Part shown: positions 27,371 to 34,854 of the stretch, one piece after another
Layout: each line of letters begins with the position of its first letter
Position numbering within the stretch: the first letter of the stretch is position 1
Assembly (NCBI GenBank): GCA_016933155.1
Contig: JAFGBM010000010.1
Coordinates: 62,001-126,000 of the forward strand
DNA from: Demequinaceae bacterium
GTDB lineage: Bacteria > Actinomycetota > Actinomycetes > Actinomycetales > Demequinaceae
Reading direction: 5' to 3'
DNA length: 64,000 nt
The notes under the pieces: model-generated
Database searches by the model: none
Told to the model about the DNA's origin: nothing
The model's input: only the letters and a program-made list of their open reading frames with translations
Translations under genes and position numbers: made by a program

Positions 27371-27415
27371 ACAGACTGCGGCGGTACTCCGAGCGTTGGG
27401 TTGGGGAGAGGCGGA

Positions 27416-28186
27416 CTACCGCTGCAGTGTGTTCAAGAGTTCGACCACGTAGTTGTGGGTATCGGGCAATGCCTCGACCCACACCCGCGGAGGTTGGCGC
27501 GTGAGATTGCCGACGCGCATGGACTGCGCCCTTTCGGAGATGTGCTCCCTCAGGGCCGCGATGCCCGCGCCGAGGGCCTCGCCCCTCTGAACCAGAACCC
27601 CGTAGACCCCGTCGCGGAGGTGGGCCATCGGGTGGCTGTCGCCATAGGCGCCCTTGAGTGCTGCGCCCACAGCCGCGTTGCGAGCGATCCTCTGCCACAC
27701 GTCCGAGTCGACAACCGAGACATCCACGATCACGAGAGCGTGGGTCTCCGTGACCCTCTCCCCTGCCTTCTTCGCTTCCCCGTACACCTCCACAAGCCTC
27801 TGCACGAGATACTCGACGGTCCCAAGCCCGGATTCCGCATCCGTCATCCCACCGCCGGCCTGGACGGCTGGGTTGCCCCCCGTCCAACCCTCGCAGAGCG
27901 AGCGGACGGAACGGATGGGCGATTCCTCGTATCCGGCCGCCTTGAAAACGATGGCCAGGTCGTCGATCGCCTCAGTGATGCCGACCCCCGCCGCCGCCCG
28001 GGCCTCTCCCAAGCGGAAGGCTGCCGGCGCCGTGTCGAGGCCTCCCTCGATGGCCTCCGCGAGAGCGTCGACCGCGGGCGTGTACCAGTCACCCGGCCGG
28101 AGCCAGACGTTTTGAACGCTTGCGGCCCGCCATTCCTCGACCAAGGTGCTGGGGGGAGGCGTTCCCGTCGGCTGAGCGTCTTTCAC
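27416..28186 (-). CDS. Degenerate GGDEF-like protein beside a sigma factor gene
   Basis: A 256-residue soluble protein. From about residue 140 the pattern ESGLGTVEYLVQRLVEVYGEAKKAG, then LVIVDV, then a helix and YGD...MAHLRDGVYGVLV follows the layout of diguanylate cyclase domains. The GGDEF signature itself is replaced by RDGVYG, so cyclase activity is not expected. The N-terminal half begins with a conserved-looking segment (WLRPGDWYTPAVDALAEAI) that I do not recognise. It is divergent from the fused sigma factor at 28362 and shares the intergenic region. The GTG start at 28186 is the first in-frame start. A regulatory partner role is inference. Confidence 0.55.
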   Translation of the reverse strand: MKDAQPTGTPPPSTLVEEWRAASVQNVWLRPGDWYTPAVDALAEAIEGGLDTAPAAFRLGEARAAAGVGITEAIDDLAIVFKAAGYEESPIRSVRSLCEGWTGGNPAVQAGGGMTDAESGLGTVEYLVQRLVEVYGEAKKAGERVTETHALVIVDVSVVDSDVWQRIARNAAVGAALKGAYGDSHPMAHLRDGVYGVLVQRGEALGAGIAALREHISERAQSMRVGNLTRQPPRVWVEALPDTHNYVVELLNTLQR

Positions 28187-28206
28187 GCTTTATGAGAAGG
28201 TGATGT

Positions 28207-28222
28207 GCGTCACGTATGACGC
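28207..28222. promoter_or_regulatory. Inverted repeat between the GGDEF-like and sigma factor genes
   Basis: GCGTCA (28207-28212), CGTA, TGACGC (28217-28222) is a perfect 6+6 inverted repeat. It lies 21 bases upstream of the GTG at 28186 and 140 bases upstream of the sigma gene, in the 175-base divergent region. It has the size of a dimeric regulator site. I cannot assign a regulator. Confidence 0.5.
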
Positions 28223-28361
28223 CGAAACGAAAAAGAAAAGCGGGAAATTTCGGCCCGTCTCTTGAACCGATGTGACGAACCACGCACGGGAGCTCCTTGC
28301 GCAGGCGGGCAAATCAAAGGGACGATAGAGGGGAGCGGTCCCGTTTCGAACGGAGAGGACT

Positions 28362-30422
28362 ATGGGTGAGGCGCCGGTCAGCCTCTGGACGCATGCGTCC
28401 AGCGATGCTGAGTTGCTCGCGGGAGTCCGGGGTGGGGAGTCAGCCGCCTTCGGGATTCTCTTCGAGCGGCACGCCGCCGCGGCGCGCCGGGTCGCCTCCA
28501 TGTACTCAGCTGCTTCCAGCGATGTCGACGACATCGTCTCCGAGTCCTTCGCCCGTGTCCTGAAGATTCTTCAGGAAGGAGGAGGACCGGATCTTGCTTT
28601 CCGGGCCTACCTTTTCACGGTCGTCAGGCGCACCGGGCTCGACCTCATCCGCAAGGCCAAGAAGATCGGTCCGGAAGATGTTGCCGACTGCGACGCCAAG
28701 ATCGGGTACTCCGCCTCGTCCGACGAGCCAACACTCACCGACTTCGAACACTCCATCGTGGCCGATGCCTTCAGGTCACTGCCGGAACGCTGGCAGGTTG
28801 TCCTGTGGTACACGGAGATCGAAAAGAAGGCCCCAGCGGAGGTGGCCCCCCTTCTCGGACTGAGCCCCAATGGAGTCGCCGCCCTCGCCTACCGGGCTCG
28901 CGAGGCCTTGCGTCAGGCCTATCTTCAGCAACACCTCGCCACGACCGACGATGTGTCCTGCCTGTCGGTGAGCGAACACCTGTCGGCCTATGTCCGTGGC
29001 GGCCTGACCAAGCGTGAGCACGCGAAGGTCGAGGCGCACGTCAAACAGTGCGAGCGATGCGAGGCCCTCGTCGCCGAACTCGAAGATGTCAACCGCGGGC
29101 TTCGGGCCGTCATCGCCCCGATCGTCCTCGGCATCATCGGTCTCGGCGCCCTGGAAACCGCGCTCCCGATTGGTGGCGTCGGTGCGGCGAGCATCGCCGG
29201 CGGCGCCGGGGTTGGCGCGGGAAGCGCCGGGGGCGCCGGGGGAACGGGAACGGCCGCGGTCGGGGCGTCGACAACCGGAGGGCTCGGGGCGGGCGTGGCC
29301 TCAGGAATCGGTGGCGCGGTCGCAGCTGTCAGCGGTGTCTCGACGGCAACGTCCGCCACCACCCAAACCACCGCCGCGGTCACGACCGCCATGGCCAACA
29401 CGGTCACCGCGGTCGGCACATCGGGGGCGACCTTCCTGACCGCCGCAGCCGCAACCGTGGGGGTCGCCGCGCTGGCCGTATCCGGAGCCGGTCTCTTCGG
29501 GGGCCTCAGCGCCTATCACGAGGACCAGGAAGCCGCCGACTCCTCGACCAGCGTCATCGACCTCATCATGAGCGAAGACACCTCACTCCCCGGTCCCGGG
29601 CTTCCCCCCGTTCCCGAAGTCGTGACACCGTCCGACCCGGCCCCGGTCGCGCCGCCCGTGGAACCTGCTCCACCCGCCCCCAAGGCTAAGCCCGTGGCGG
29701 ATCCCGAGCCCGAGCCGGACCCCGATCCCATCGTCGACCCAGACCCCGACCCGGATCCGGACCCCGATCCCATCGTCGACCCAGACCCCGACCCCGACCC
29801 GGATCCGGACCCCGATCCCATCGTCGACCCAGACCCCGACCCGGACCCGGGACCGGTCATCGTCATCTCTGACGGCTCCATCACCATCACCATCGGCAAC
29901 GGAGGCAACTTCTTCCTCACGCTCGCCGAGCCAACCCTTGAAGTCCTGGTCTCCAACATCGACGACCGGGGATCGACCCCCATCACCCTGGTCTTCGTCG
30001 TTCCGGATGGGTTGACCTTCGTGCCCGACCCGGATGGGAAGAAGTGGTTCCGGATCGACGAGTGGAAGTGCGATCTGACCGACGACCTGATGATCGCGGC
30101 GTGTGTCACGCCGTCGCTTCCCCCTGGGACCGAGCGGTCGCTTTCGCTCCCGGTCTCGTTCACCGGTGATCCCGAAGACCCCGAGGTGGAACCGACGCTT
30201 GACGAGGATGCGACCACCGACCTCGTGTACTGGAACATCGTCTCTTGGCCGATCGCGGTCGAGGTGCCGACAGCCATCAAGCCCGAGGACGCGGTCGATG
30301 AGGATGATGAAGGAGGGGACGATGGCGACGGTGATGGCGATGGCGACGGCGACGGCGACGGTGATGGTGATGGCGATGGCGGCGACACCGGAGACGGTGA
30401 AGGCGAGCCCGTCCTGACCTAA
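28362..30422 (+). CDS. ECF sigma factor fused to anti-sigma zinc finger and surface extension
   Basis: One open frame of 686 residues joins several modules. Residues 15-95 are sigma region 2 (FGILFERHAAAARRVAS, then DDIVSESFARVLKIL) and 135-190 are region 4 (LPERWQVVLWY, then LGLSPNGVAALAYRAREALRQAYL). A zinc-binding anti-sigma motif follows with His226-x3-Cys230-x2-Cys233 (HVKQCERC). Hydrophobic segments lie near 247-270 and 365-390 with a Gly/Ala-rich stretch between. An Asp-Pro repeat (about 447-500) leads to a domain of about 130 residues (ISDGSITITIGNGGNFFLTLAEP onward) and a final Asp-Gly repeat. The outer part suggests a membrane sensor tied to the sigma factor. GGAGAGG precedes ATG 28362. 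Whether the protein is cleaved is unknown. Confidence 0.85.
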   Translation: MGEAPVSLWTHASSDAELLAGVRGGESAAFGILFERHAAAARRVASMYSAASSDVDDIVSESFARVLKILQEGGGPDLAFRAYLFTVVRRTGLDLIRKAKKIGPEDVADCDAKIGYSASSDEPTLTDFEHSIVADAFRSLPERWQVVLWYTEIEKKAPAEVAPLLGLSPNGVAALAYRAREALRQAYLQQHLATTDDVSCLSVSEHLSAYVRGGLTKREHAKVEAHVKQCERCEALVAELEDVNRGLRAVIAPIVLGIIGLGALETALPIGGVGAASIAGGAGVGAGSAGGAGGTGTAAVGASTTGGLGAGVASGIGGAVAAVSGVSTATSATTQTTAAVTTAMANTVTAVGTSGATFLTAAAATVGVAALAVSGAGLFGGLSAYHEDQEAADSSTSVIDLIMSEDTSLPGPGLPPVPEVVTPSDPAPVAPPVEPAPPAPKAKPVADPEPEPDPDPIVDPDPDPDPDPDPIVDPDPDPDPDPDPDPIVDPDPDPDPGPVIVISDGSITITIGNGGNFFLTLAEPTLEVLVSNIDDRGSTPITLVFVVPDGLTFVPDPDGKKWFRIDEWKCDLTDDLMIAACVTPSLPPGTERSLSLPVSFTGDPEDPEVEPTLDEDATTDLVYWNIVSWPIAVEVPTAIKPEDAVDEDDEGGDDGDGDGDGDGDGDGDGDGDGGDTGDGEGEPVLT
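29701..29850 (+). repeat. Asp-Pro coding tandem repeat in the sigma factor gene
   Basis: Repeated GACCC(C/G)GA units encode runs of Asp-Pro broken by Ile-Val (unit DPIVDPDPDPDPDP, three copies of unequal length). The longer DNA units starting at the three CCCATCGTCGACCC copies differ by whole GACCCC/GACCCG pairs, a pattern expected from slippage or recombination. The peptide would be a stiff, acidic, extended spacer such as found in wall-spanning linkers. Confidence 0.8.
30328..30402 (+). repeat. Asp-Gly coding simple repeat at the sigma factor C-terminus
   Basis: A run of GAYGGY hexamers (GATGGCGACGGT and variants) encodes about twelve Asp-Gly pairs just before the C-terminal TGDGEGEPVLT. 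It could bind calcium loosely or simply be a low-complexity tail. It is in frame with the sigma factor, which supports the reading frame to the stop at 30422. Confidence 0.7.
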
Positions 30423-31405
30423 CTCCTGGTCGCCTGGGCGTTGACCTCGTAAGAAGTGTTGGTCGCCTCGAAGAAATTCACGAGTTGCAGGGTGTCGTTT
30501 GCCGTAGCCATCCACTTCGCTGGATTCGAGACGTTGTAGTACGCCTCGAAGCCGAGTTCCTCCAACCGCCGGTCGGCGAGGTACTTGACGTATTGGTTCA
30601 CGTAGTCGGAGTTGAGGCCCAAGATCCCCTTAGGGAGCATGTCGCGGTTGTACTGCTCCTCCATCTCCACCGCGCCGAGGATCATGCCCCGGATCTCGTC
30701 CGCGAACGCCGGGTCCTGAAGATCTGGGTTCTCGTCCAGGACGGTCAGGATGAGGTTGATCCCGAACTGGAGGTGGAGCGATTCGTCGCGGATGACCCAG
30801 TCCATCAGCGATCCGAAGTTGCGCAACAGGTTCCGCTGGCGAAAGCTCAGGGCCACCATGAATCCCGAGTAGAACCAGATGCCCTCGAGGATGATGTTGT
30901 AGGCGATGAGGTTGCGGATGAAGTCCTTCTTGCCCTCGGTCGTCGTGATGTCCAGGGTCTCCTCCGTCATCCGGCGGATGAACCGAACCTGGAACTCCTC
31001 CTTCCGTGCCATCGACGGCACATCGATGTGGGAGTCGTACGCCGCCTCGCGATCGATGGGAAACGTCTCCAGTACATACTCGAAGGACATGCAATGGTTG
31101 GCCTCCTCCCACATCTGCTTCGCGAGGTACAGGTGGCACTCCGGGGCGTTGATGTAGGGATAGACCCCGAACGCGAGCGCCTTGTTCACGAGGAGCTCGT
31201 TCGGATTGAAGTACGACATGAGGAACGTGACGGCGTGTTTTTCGTCGTCCGTCATCTTCTTGAAGTCTGCGAGGTCCTCGCCGAGTTGGATCTCGTTGGG
31301 GAACCACGTGTTGGCGACGGCCTGGTTGTACAGGTCCATCGCCCACGGATACGTGATGGGCTTGAGCAGAAGCCCGTCCTGAATGCCGGTACCGAGGATT
31401 CCCAT
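30419..31405 (-). CDS. nrdB: Ribonucleotide reductase beta subunit, class Ic-like (Mn/Fe) NrdB
   Basis: A 328-residue R2 protein. The metal ligands are Glu70, Glu101, His104, Glu174, Glu208 and His211. Their spacing is the same as in Chlamydia R2 (Glu89, Glu120, His123, Glu193, Glu227, His230). The position of the radical tyrosine is Phe108 (EANHCMSF), and the first ligand is Glu rather than the Asp of class Ia, as in the Chlamydia Mn(IV)/Fe(III) enzyme. Tyr110 matches Chlamydia Tyr129. The tail carries residues for NrdA docking. ATG 31405 follows GGGAGA with seven bases between; ATG 31411 is an alternative. It lies downstream of nrdA in the same direction. The metal content is inferred from the residues. 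Confidence 0.92.
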   Translation of the reverse strand: MGILGTGIQDGLLLKPITYPWAMDLYNQAVANTWFPNEIQLGEDLADFKKMTDDEKHAVTFLMSYFNPNELLVNKALAFGVYPYINAPECHLYLAKQMWEEANHCMSFEYVLETFPIDREAAYDSHIDVPSMARKEEFQVRFIRRMTEETLDITTTEGKKDFIRNLIAYNIILEGIWFYSGFMVALSFRQRNLLRNFGSLMDWVIRDESLHLQFGINLILTVLDENPDLQDPAFADEIRGMILGAVEMEEQYNRDMLPKGILGLNSDYVNQYVKYLADRRLEELGFEAYYNVSNPAKWMATANDTLQLVNFFEATNTSYEVNAQATRS

Positions 31406-31433
31406 GACCATCTCTCCCAATTCTCTTGAAGGG

Positions 31434-34025
31434 CTACTGACACGACTCGCACTGGAGGCGCTCCATCGGATCCACCGGGCACTCCTCGCCATCGATGACG
31501 TCGACGTGAGGCTGGAGCCCGCCGAACCCTCGACGAGCGGGACCCTGTGAAGTCGGTCGTGCCGTGTTGGGGGTTGCGGCGCTTGCCGTGCCCGTCGCAT
31601 TGATGCGCTCGGTCTTGTTCACCCGGACCGTCGACTGCTCGGCTGTGTGCCGGGGCTTGACGTGAAGGTAGTACGTCGTCTTGACGCCGCGTTCCCATGC
31701 CGAGCTGTACAGATCCATCATGTCGTCGACATCGCGCGACTCCAGGTAGATGTTCCGGCTGATCGCCTGGTCGATCCACTTCTGGGCACGGGCGGCGACC
31801 TCGAGGAAGGCATACGGCGAGAGTTGAAAGGAGGTCTTGTAGACGTCCTTCAGGTGTTGGGGTACCTCGTCGATTTGACTGAGGTCACCCTGGACTTCGA
31901 GGAGACGATCGCGCACCCGCTCCCATACGCCGATCTCCTGGAGGTCCCTCACGAGGTTTCTGTTCACCTCGAGGAACTTGCCCGAGGATGTCGCCCGAGA
32001 GAATATCTGCGAGAACTGAGGATCGAAACCCGGGGTCGTCCCGGCCACGAGACCGATGGATGCGGTTGGGGCAACGGCCATGAGCGTCGCGTTCCGGATG
32101 CCGCCCCGAACCTTCTCTCGAAGCGTGTCCCAGTCCTGACGCATGGTCCGATCGACGGCGATGGGGAGGCCGCGGTCCTCCTCGGCCAACGCGATCGTGT
32201 CGAACGGCACGAGTCCCTTCGACCATCCCGAACCGTCGTAGTTCCGGTAGGAACCACGCTCTCGTGCAAGGTCGGCCGATGCGTCGATCGCGTGGTAAGA
32301 GACGAATTCGATGATCTCATCGATGAGCTCGTAGGCTTCGTCGGACTCGTACGCAAGCCCGAGTCTCTCGGCGATGTCCGTGAATCCCATGACCCCCAGG
32401 CCGATCGCGCGGTTCTCGGAGTTGGCGTGCTCGGATTCGACCACAGAAGAAAGAGTGATGTCCACGAGGTTGTCGAGTTGCCGCACCGCGAGCCGCACCG
32501 ACTCCTTCATGCGCTCCCAATCGATCACGCCGTCGATGAGATGGGTCGACAGGTTGACCGAAGCAAGATTGCAGACGGCGATGTTGTCGCGGTCCTGCGG
32601 AAGGCAGATCTCCGTGCAAAGGTTCGACAGGTGGATCGTCCCGGTGTTCGTGTTGAGGGCCCGGTTGTTGATCGTGTCCTTCCACGTCAGCCATGGATGC
32701 GAGGTGGTCTGAAGCGTGATGAGGATGGACCTGTACTGCTCACGGGCCCTGGTCTTCTTGAACTCCCTCATCCGACCCGCCTCCGCCATCTCCACGTACT
32801 CGGAATAGCGGGCGCTGAAGGCCGACCCGGTCAATTCGACGAGGTCGGGGGTCTCGGCCGGATCGAAGAGGTACCAGTCCTCATCGTCGCGGACCCGCTT
32901 CATGAACTCGTCCGAGATCCATACTGCGGTGTTCGCCGTGCGGGTCCGGCGATAGGGGTCCCCTGAATTCTGGCGCAGGTCGAGGAACTGGTCGAAGTCC
33001 AGATGCCAATTCTCCATGTAGAAGCAGAGGGCGCCGAACTTCTTGCCGCCCCGGGAAACGGCCCTGAGAGTCGAATCGATCGTGTGCATGAACGGGATCG
33101 GCCCGGTCGATGCGGTGTTGTTCGATCGGATCGGCGACCCCTCTGCCCGAAGCTTGGTGACGGACAGGCCGATCCCACCCGTCCCCTTGGTCAACCACAT
33201 GACATCCCGGACCGACTTGGCGATGTGCTCGATCTCGTCTTCCATCTGCATGACGAAGCAATTGGAGAGCTGGGGGTAGGAGGTTCCGGCATTGACGAGA
33301 GTCGAGCCGGCGGGCAGGTAGTCGAGGGCGGAGATCTTGTCATAGAAGCGGATGGCAGCCCCGGTCGGGTCAGCTTCGTTGAGGGAGAGACCCATGGACA
33401 CCCGCATCCAGAAATACTGCGGCACCTCGAGAGGTCGGCCGTCGCGCCCCGTGATCATGTAGCGGTTCTTCATGGTCACGGTGCCGATGTACTTGAGCAG
33501 GTCGTCACGCGTGTGGTCTATGGCCGCGGCCAGGGCGTCGAGGTCGAAGAGGCTGATAACCCGAGGGTCGAGCAAACCCTCCTCGACCGCATCGCGGATG
33601 TATCCGGGGAATCGGGCCTGGTGAAGCAGCGAGAGTTCGAGATCCGACTCGAAATCGCCCAAGACCCGCTTCGCGATGACCTTCCGCAGGAGACGGGCGG
33701 CGATGATGTCGAAGTCGGGGTCCTCCTTGACGTTCTGGATGGCCACGGCGATTGCGGCCTCGTCGAGTTGTTCCGTCGTGATCCCGTCGAACAGGGTGAT
33801 GGCGAGTTCGGATGCGACCTGGGTGACCTTCGAGATCTTGTCGACCAAGCCATCGGCAGCGCGTTCGATCGCCCGATTGATCCGGTCGGCGTTGTAGGGC
33901 TCCCGCGAGCCGTCTCGCTTGGTGACATGAATACCGGTCGGACCTCGGCGGTCCATGGGCCCCGGATCCGCCATGCCCTCAGTCGATTCGGAGCTCTCGT
34001 CCGTGATCGGTTCCGTGATCGTCAC
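31434..34025 (-). CDS. nrdA: Ribonucleotide reductase alpha subunit
   Basis: This 863-residue class I large subunit has an N-terminal ATP-cone (VTKRDGSREPYNADRINRAIERA, about residues 34-120) for dATP control. Active-site features are the cysteine in YPQLSNCFV, the Asn-Cys-Glu loop NLCTEICLP, AVCNLASVNL, and the C-terminal redox pair Cys859 and Cys862 (CESC) for thioredoxin. It reduces ribonucleotides to deoxyribonucleotides with NrdB. The start is GTG 34025, with AAGGGG six bases upstream. An out-of-frame ATG-ACG-TGA overlaps this start. nrdB follows after 28 bases. Upstream are paired NrdR boxes and an iron box. Confidence 0.95.
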   Translation of the reverse strand: MTITEPITDESSESTEGMADPGPMDRRGPTGIHVTKRDGSREPYNADRINRAIERAADGLVDKISKVTQVASELAITLFDGITTEQLDEAAIAVAIQNVKEDPDFDIIAARLLRKVIAKRVLGDFESDLELSLLHQARFPGYIRDAVEEGLLDPRVISLFDLDALAAAIDHTRDDLLKYIGTVTMKNRYMITGRDGRPLEVPQYFWMRVSMGLSLNEADPTGAAIRFYDKISALDYLPAGSTLVNAGTSYPQLSNCFVMQMEDEIEHIAKSVRDVMWLTKGTGGIGLSVTKLRAEGSPIRSNNTASTGPIPFMHTIDSTLRAVSRGGKKFGALCFYMENWHLDFDQFLDLRQNSGDPYRRTRTANTAVWISDEFMKRVRDDEDWYLFDPAETPDLVELTGSAFSARYSEYVEMAEAGRMREFKKTRAREQYRSILITLQTTSHPWLTWKDTINNRALNTNTGTIHLSNLCTEICLPQDRDNIAVCNLASVNLSTHLIDGVIDWERMKESVRLAVRQLDNLVDITLSSVVESEHANSENRAIGLGVMGFTDIAERLGLAYESDEAYELIDEIIEFVSYHAIDASADLARERGSYRNYDGSGWSKGLVPFDTIALAEEDRGLPIAVDRTMRQDWDTLREKVRGGIRNATLMAVAPTASIGLVAGTTPGFDPQFSQIFSRATSSGKFLEVNRNLVRDLQEIGVWERVRDRLLEVQGDLSQIDEVPQHLKDVYKTSFQLSPYAFLEVAARAQKWIDQAISRNIYLESRDVDDMMDLYSSAWERGVKTTYYLHVKPRHTAEQSTVRVNKTERINATGTASAATPNTARPTSQGPARRGFGGLQPHVDVIDGEECPVDPMERLQCESCQ

Positions 34026-34050
34026 GTCATTCCCCTTGCCGGTCAGTGAT

Positions 34051-34069
34051 TTAGGTTACCCTTGCCTAA
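34051..34069 (-). promoter_or_regulatory. DtxR/IdeR-like iron box upstream of nrdA
   Basis: TTAGGTTACCCTTGCCTAA matches the DtxR/IdeR consensus TWAGGTWAGSCTWACCTWA at 17 of 19 positions. It lies 26-44 bases upstream of the nrdA GTG and just downstream of the predicted transcription start, a place where a bound repressor would block elongation or initiation. It suggests metal-dependent control of nrdA and nrdB. MntR, a relative of DtxR, is another possible reader. Confidence 0.72.
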
Positions 34070-34082
34070 CTCGTGATTTCCG

Positions 34083-34152
34083 ACGATACAGCGTGGGTCC
34101 GACAAACGCAACATCTAGTGGCGTGTCGCAAACTGACCACTAGATATGGGGG
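34083..34152 (-). promoter_or_regulatory. nrdA promoter with paired NrdR boxes
   Basis: Two box-like elements share CCACTAGATRTKG. One reads on the plus strand at 34137-34149 (CCACTAGATATGG), the other on the minus strand at 34121-34109 (CCACTAGATGTTG). Each keeps the most conserved NrdR-box positions (C-A-AT-T-G). Their core centres are 31 bases apart, about three helical turns, the spacing known for NrdR box pairs. On the minus strand TTGCGT (34111-34106) and TATCGT (34088-34083), 17 bases apart, form a promoter whose -35 overlaps one box. nrdR itself is not in this window. Confidence 0.72.
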
Positions 34153-34202
34153 GCAAGAACCGATCTTCGGTCTCCGGCCCTCCCTCGCTGTACCGTTGCT
34201 GT

Positions 34203-34664
34203 GTGCCCGGAATCAGTTTCGCTGCCCCGATGGGCGAGGCCCTTGCCGAGGCTCGCCTGTCTCTCGTCGATGGCGACGTTCCCGTCGGGGCGGTCGTACT
34301 CGACCCGGAAGGCCGGATCGTCGGCCGGGGCCACAACAGGCGCGAGGCCGAGCATGACCCGACCGCCCATGCGGAGATCCTCGCCCTTCGGGGGGCTGCG
34401 GCCTCGGCGCATAGCTGGCGCCTCGACGGCCATACCCTCGTCGTCACCCTCGAACCGTGTGCCATGTGCGCGGGAGCGCTCCTGCAGGCCCGAATCCCCC
34501 GCCTCGTGATCGGGGCGTGGGACGAGAAGGCCGGTGCCACCGGCTCTCGATGGGACCTCGTGCGGGACGGTCGGATCGGGGCGAAGGTCGAGGTCGTCTC
34601 CGGCGTCCGGGAGGCCGAGTGCGCCGCCCTCCTGACCGAGTTCTTCGAGGCCCGGCGAGGCTAG
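34203..34664 (+). CDS. tadA: tRNA adenosine(34) deaminase
   Basis: A 153-residue zinc deaminase. The catalytic His-Ala-Glu is in PTAHAEILALRGAA and the two zinc cysteines are in EPCAMCAGALLQARI. It turns A34 into inosine in tRNA-Arg(ACG). I chose GTG 34203, which lies six bases after TACCGT (34191-34196) and gives a family-like N-terminus. ATG 34230 is too short and ATG 34146 lies in the NrdR-box region with no family support. The next feature is tRNA-Ser, a common actinobacterial neighbourhood. Confidence 0.9.
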   Translation: MPGISFAAPMGEALAEARLSLVDGDVPVGAVVLDPEGRIVGRGHNRREAEHDPTAHAEILALRGAAASAHSWRLDGHTLVVTLEPCAMCAGALLQARIPRLVIGAWDEKAGATGSRWDLVRDGRIGAKVEVVSGVREAECAALLTEFFEARRG

Positions 34665-34680
34665 GCGGATCACGGCCCAT

Positions 34681-34710
34681 TTGTTGGCCGCCCCCCCTGG
34701 GCTGTATCCT
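34681..34710 (+). promoter_or_regulatory. Promoter for tRNA-Ser(CGA)
   Basis: TTGTTG (34681-34686) and TATCCT (34705-34710) are 18 bases apart. The predicted start is within one or two bases of the mature tRNA 5' end at 34718, so little or no 5' leader would be removed. Confidence 0.5.
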
Positions 34711-34717
34711 CGACCGC

Positions 34718-34807
34718 GGTAGCGTGTCCGAGCGGCCTAAGGAGCACGCCTCGAAAGCGTGTGTGGGGGCAACTCCACCGTGGGTTCAAATCCCACCGCT
34801 ACCGCCA
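34718..34807 (+). tRNA. tRNA-Ser (anticodon CGA), CCA encoded
   Basis: The acceptor stem GGTAGCG (34718-34724) pairs with CGCTACC (34797-34803), followed by G and an encoded CCA. The anticodon stem CACGC/GCGTG encloses the loop CTCGAAA with anticodon CGA, reading UCG. A long variable arm and the T arm with GGTTCAAATCC confirm a serine tRNA of 90 bases. Confidence 0.95.
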
Positions 34808-34854
34808 TCGGCTCCGCTTTGCCTCGGGAGGTCGATCCGCGCGCTTGCGATCCC

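Noticed and set aside
28222-28260. An ECF-type promoter (GAAAC ... CGTCT) before the fused sigma gene for autoregulation
   Set aside because: The spacing between the two elements is about 26 bases, too long for ECF promoters.
30419-31405. NrdB as class Ia or Ib with Tyr110 as the radical residue
   Set aside because: Tyr110 is two residues past the radical position, which is Phe108. It corresponds to Chlamydia Tyr129, and the Glu first ligand also argues for class Ic.
34146-34202. An N-terminal extension of tadA from ATG 34146
   Set aside because: The added residues are not family-like and the ATG lies inside an NrdR-box-like element.
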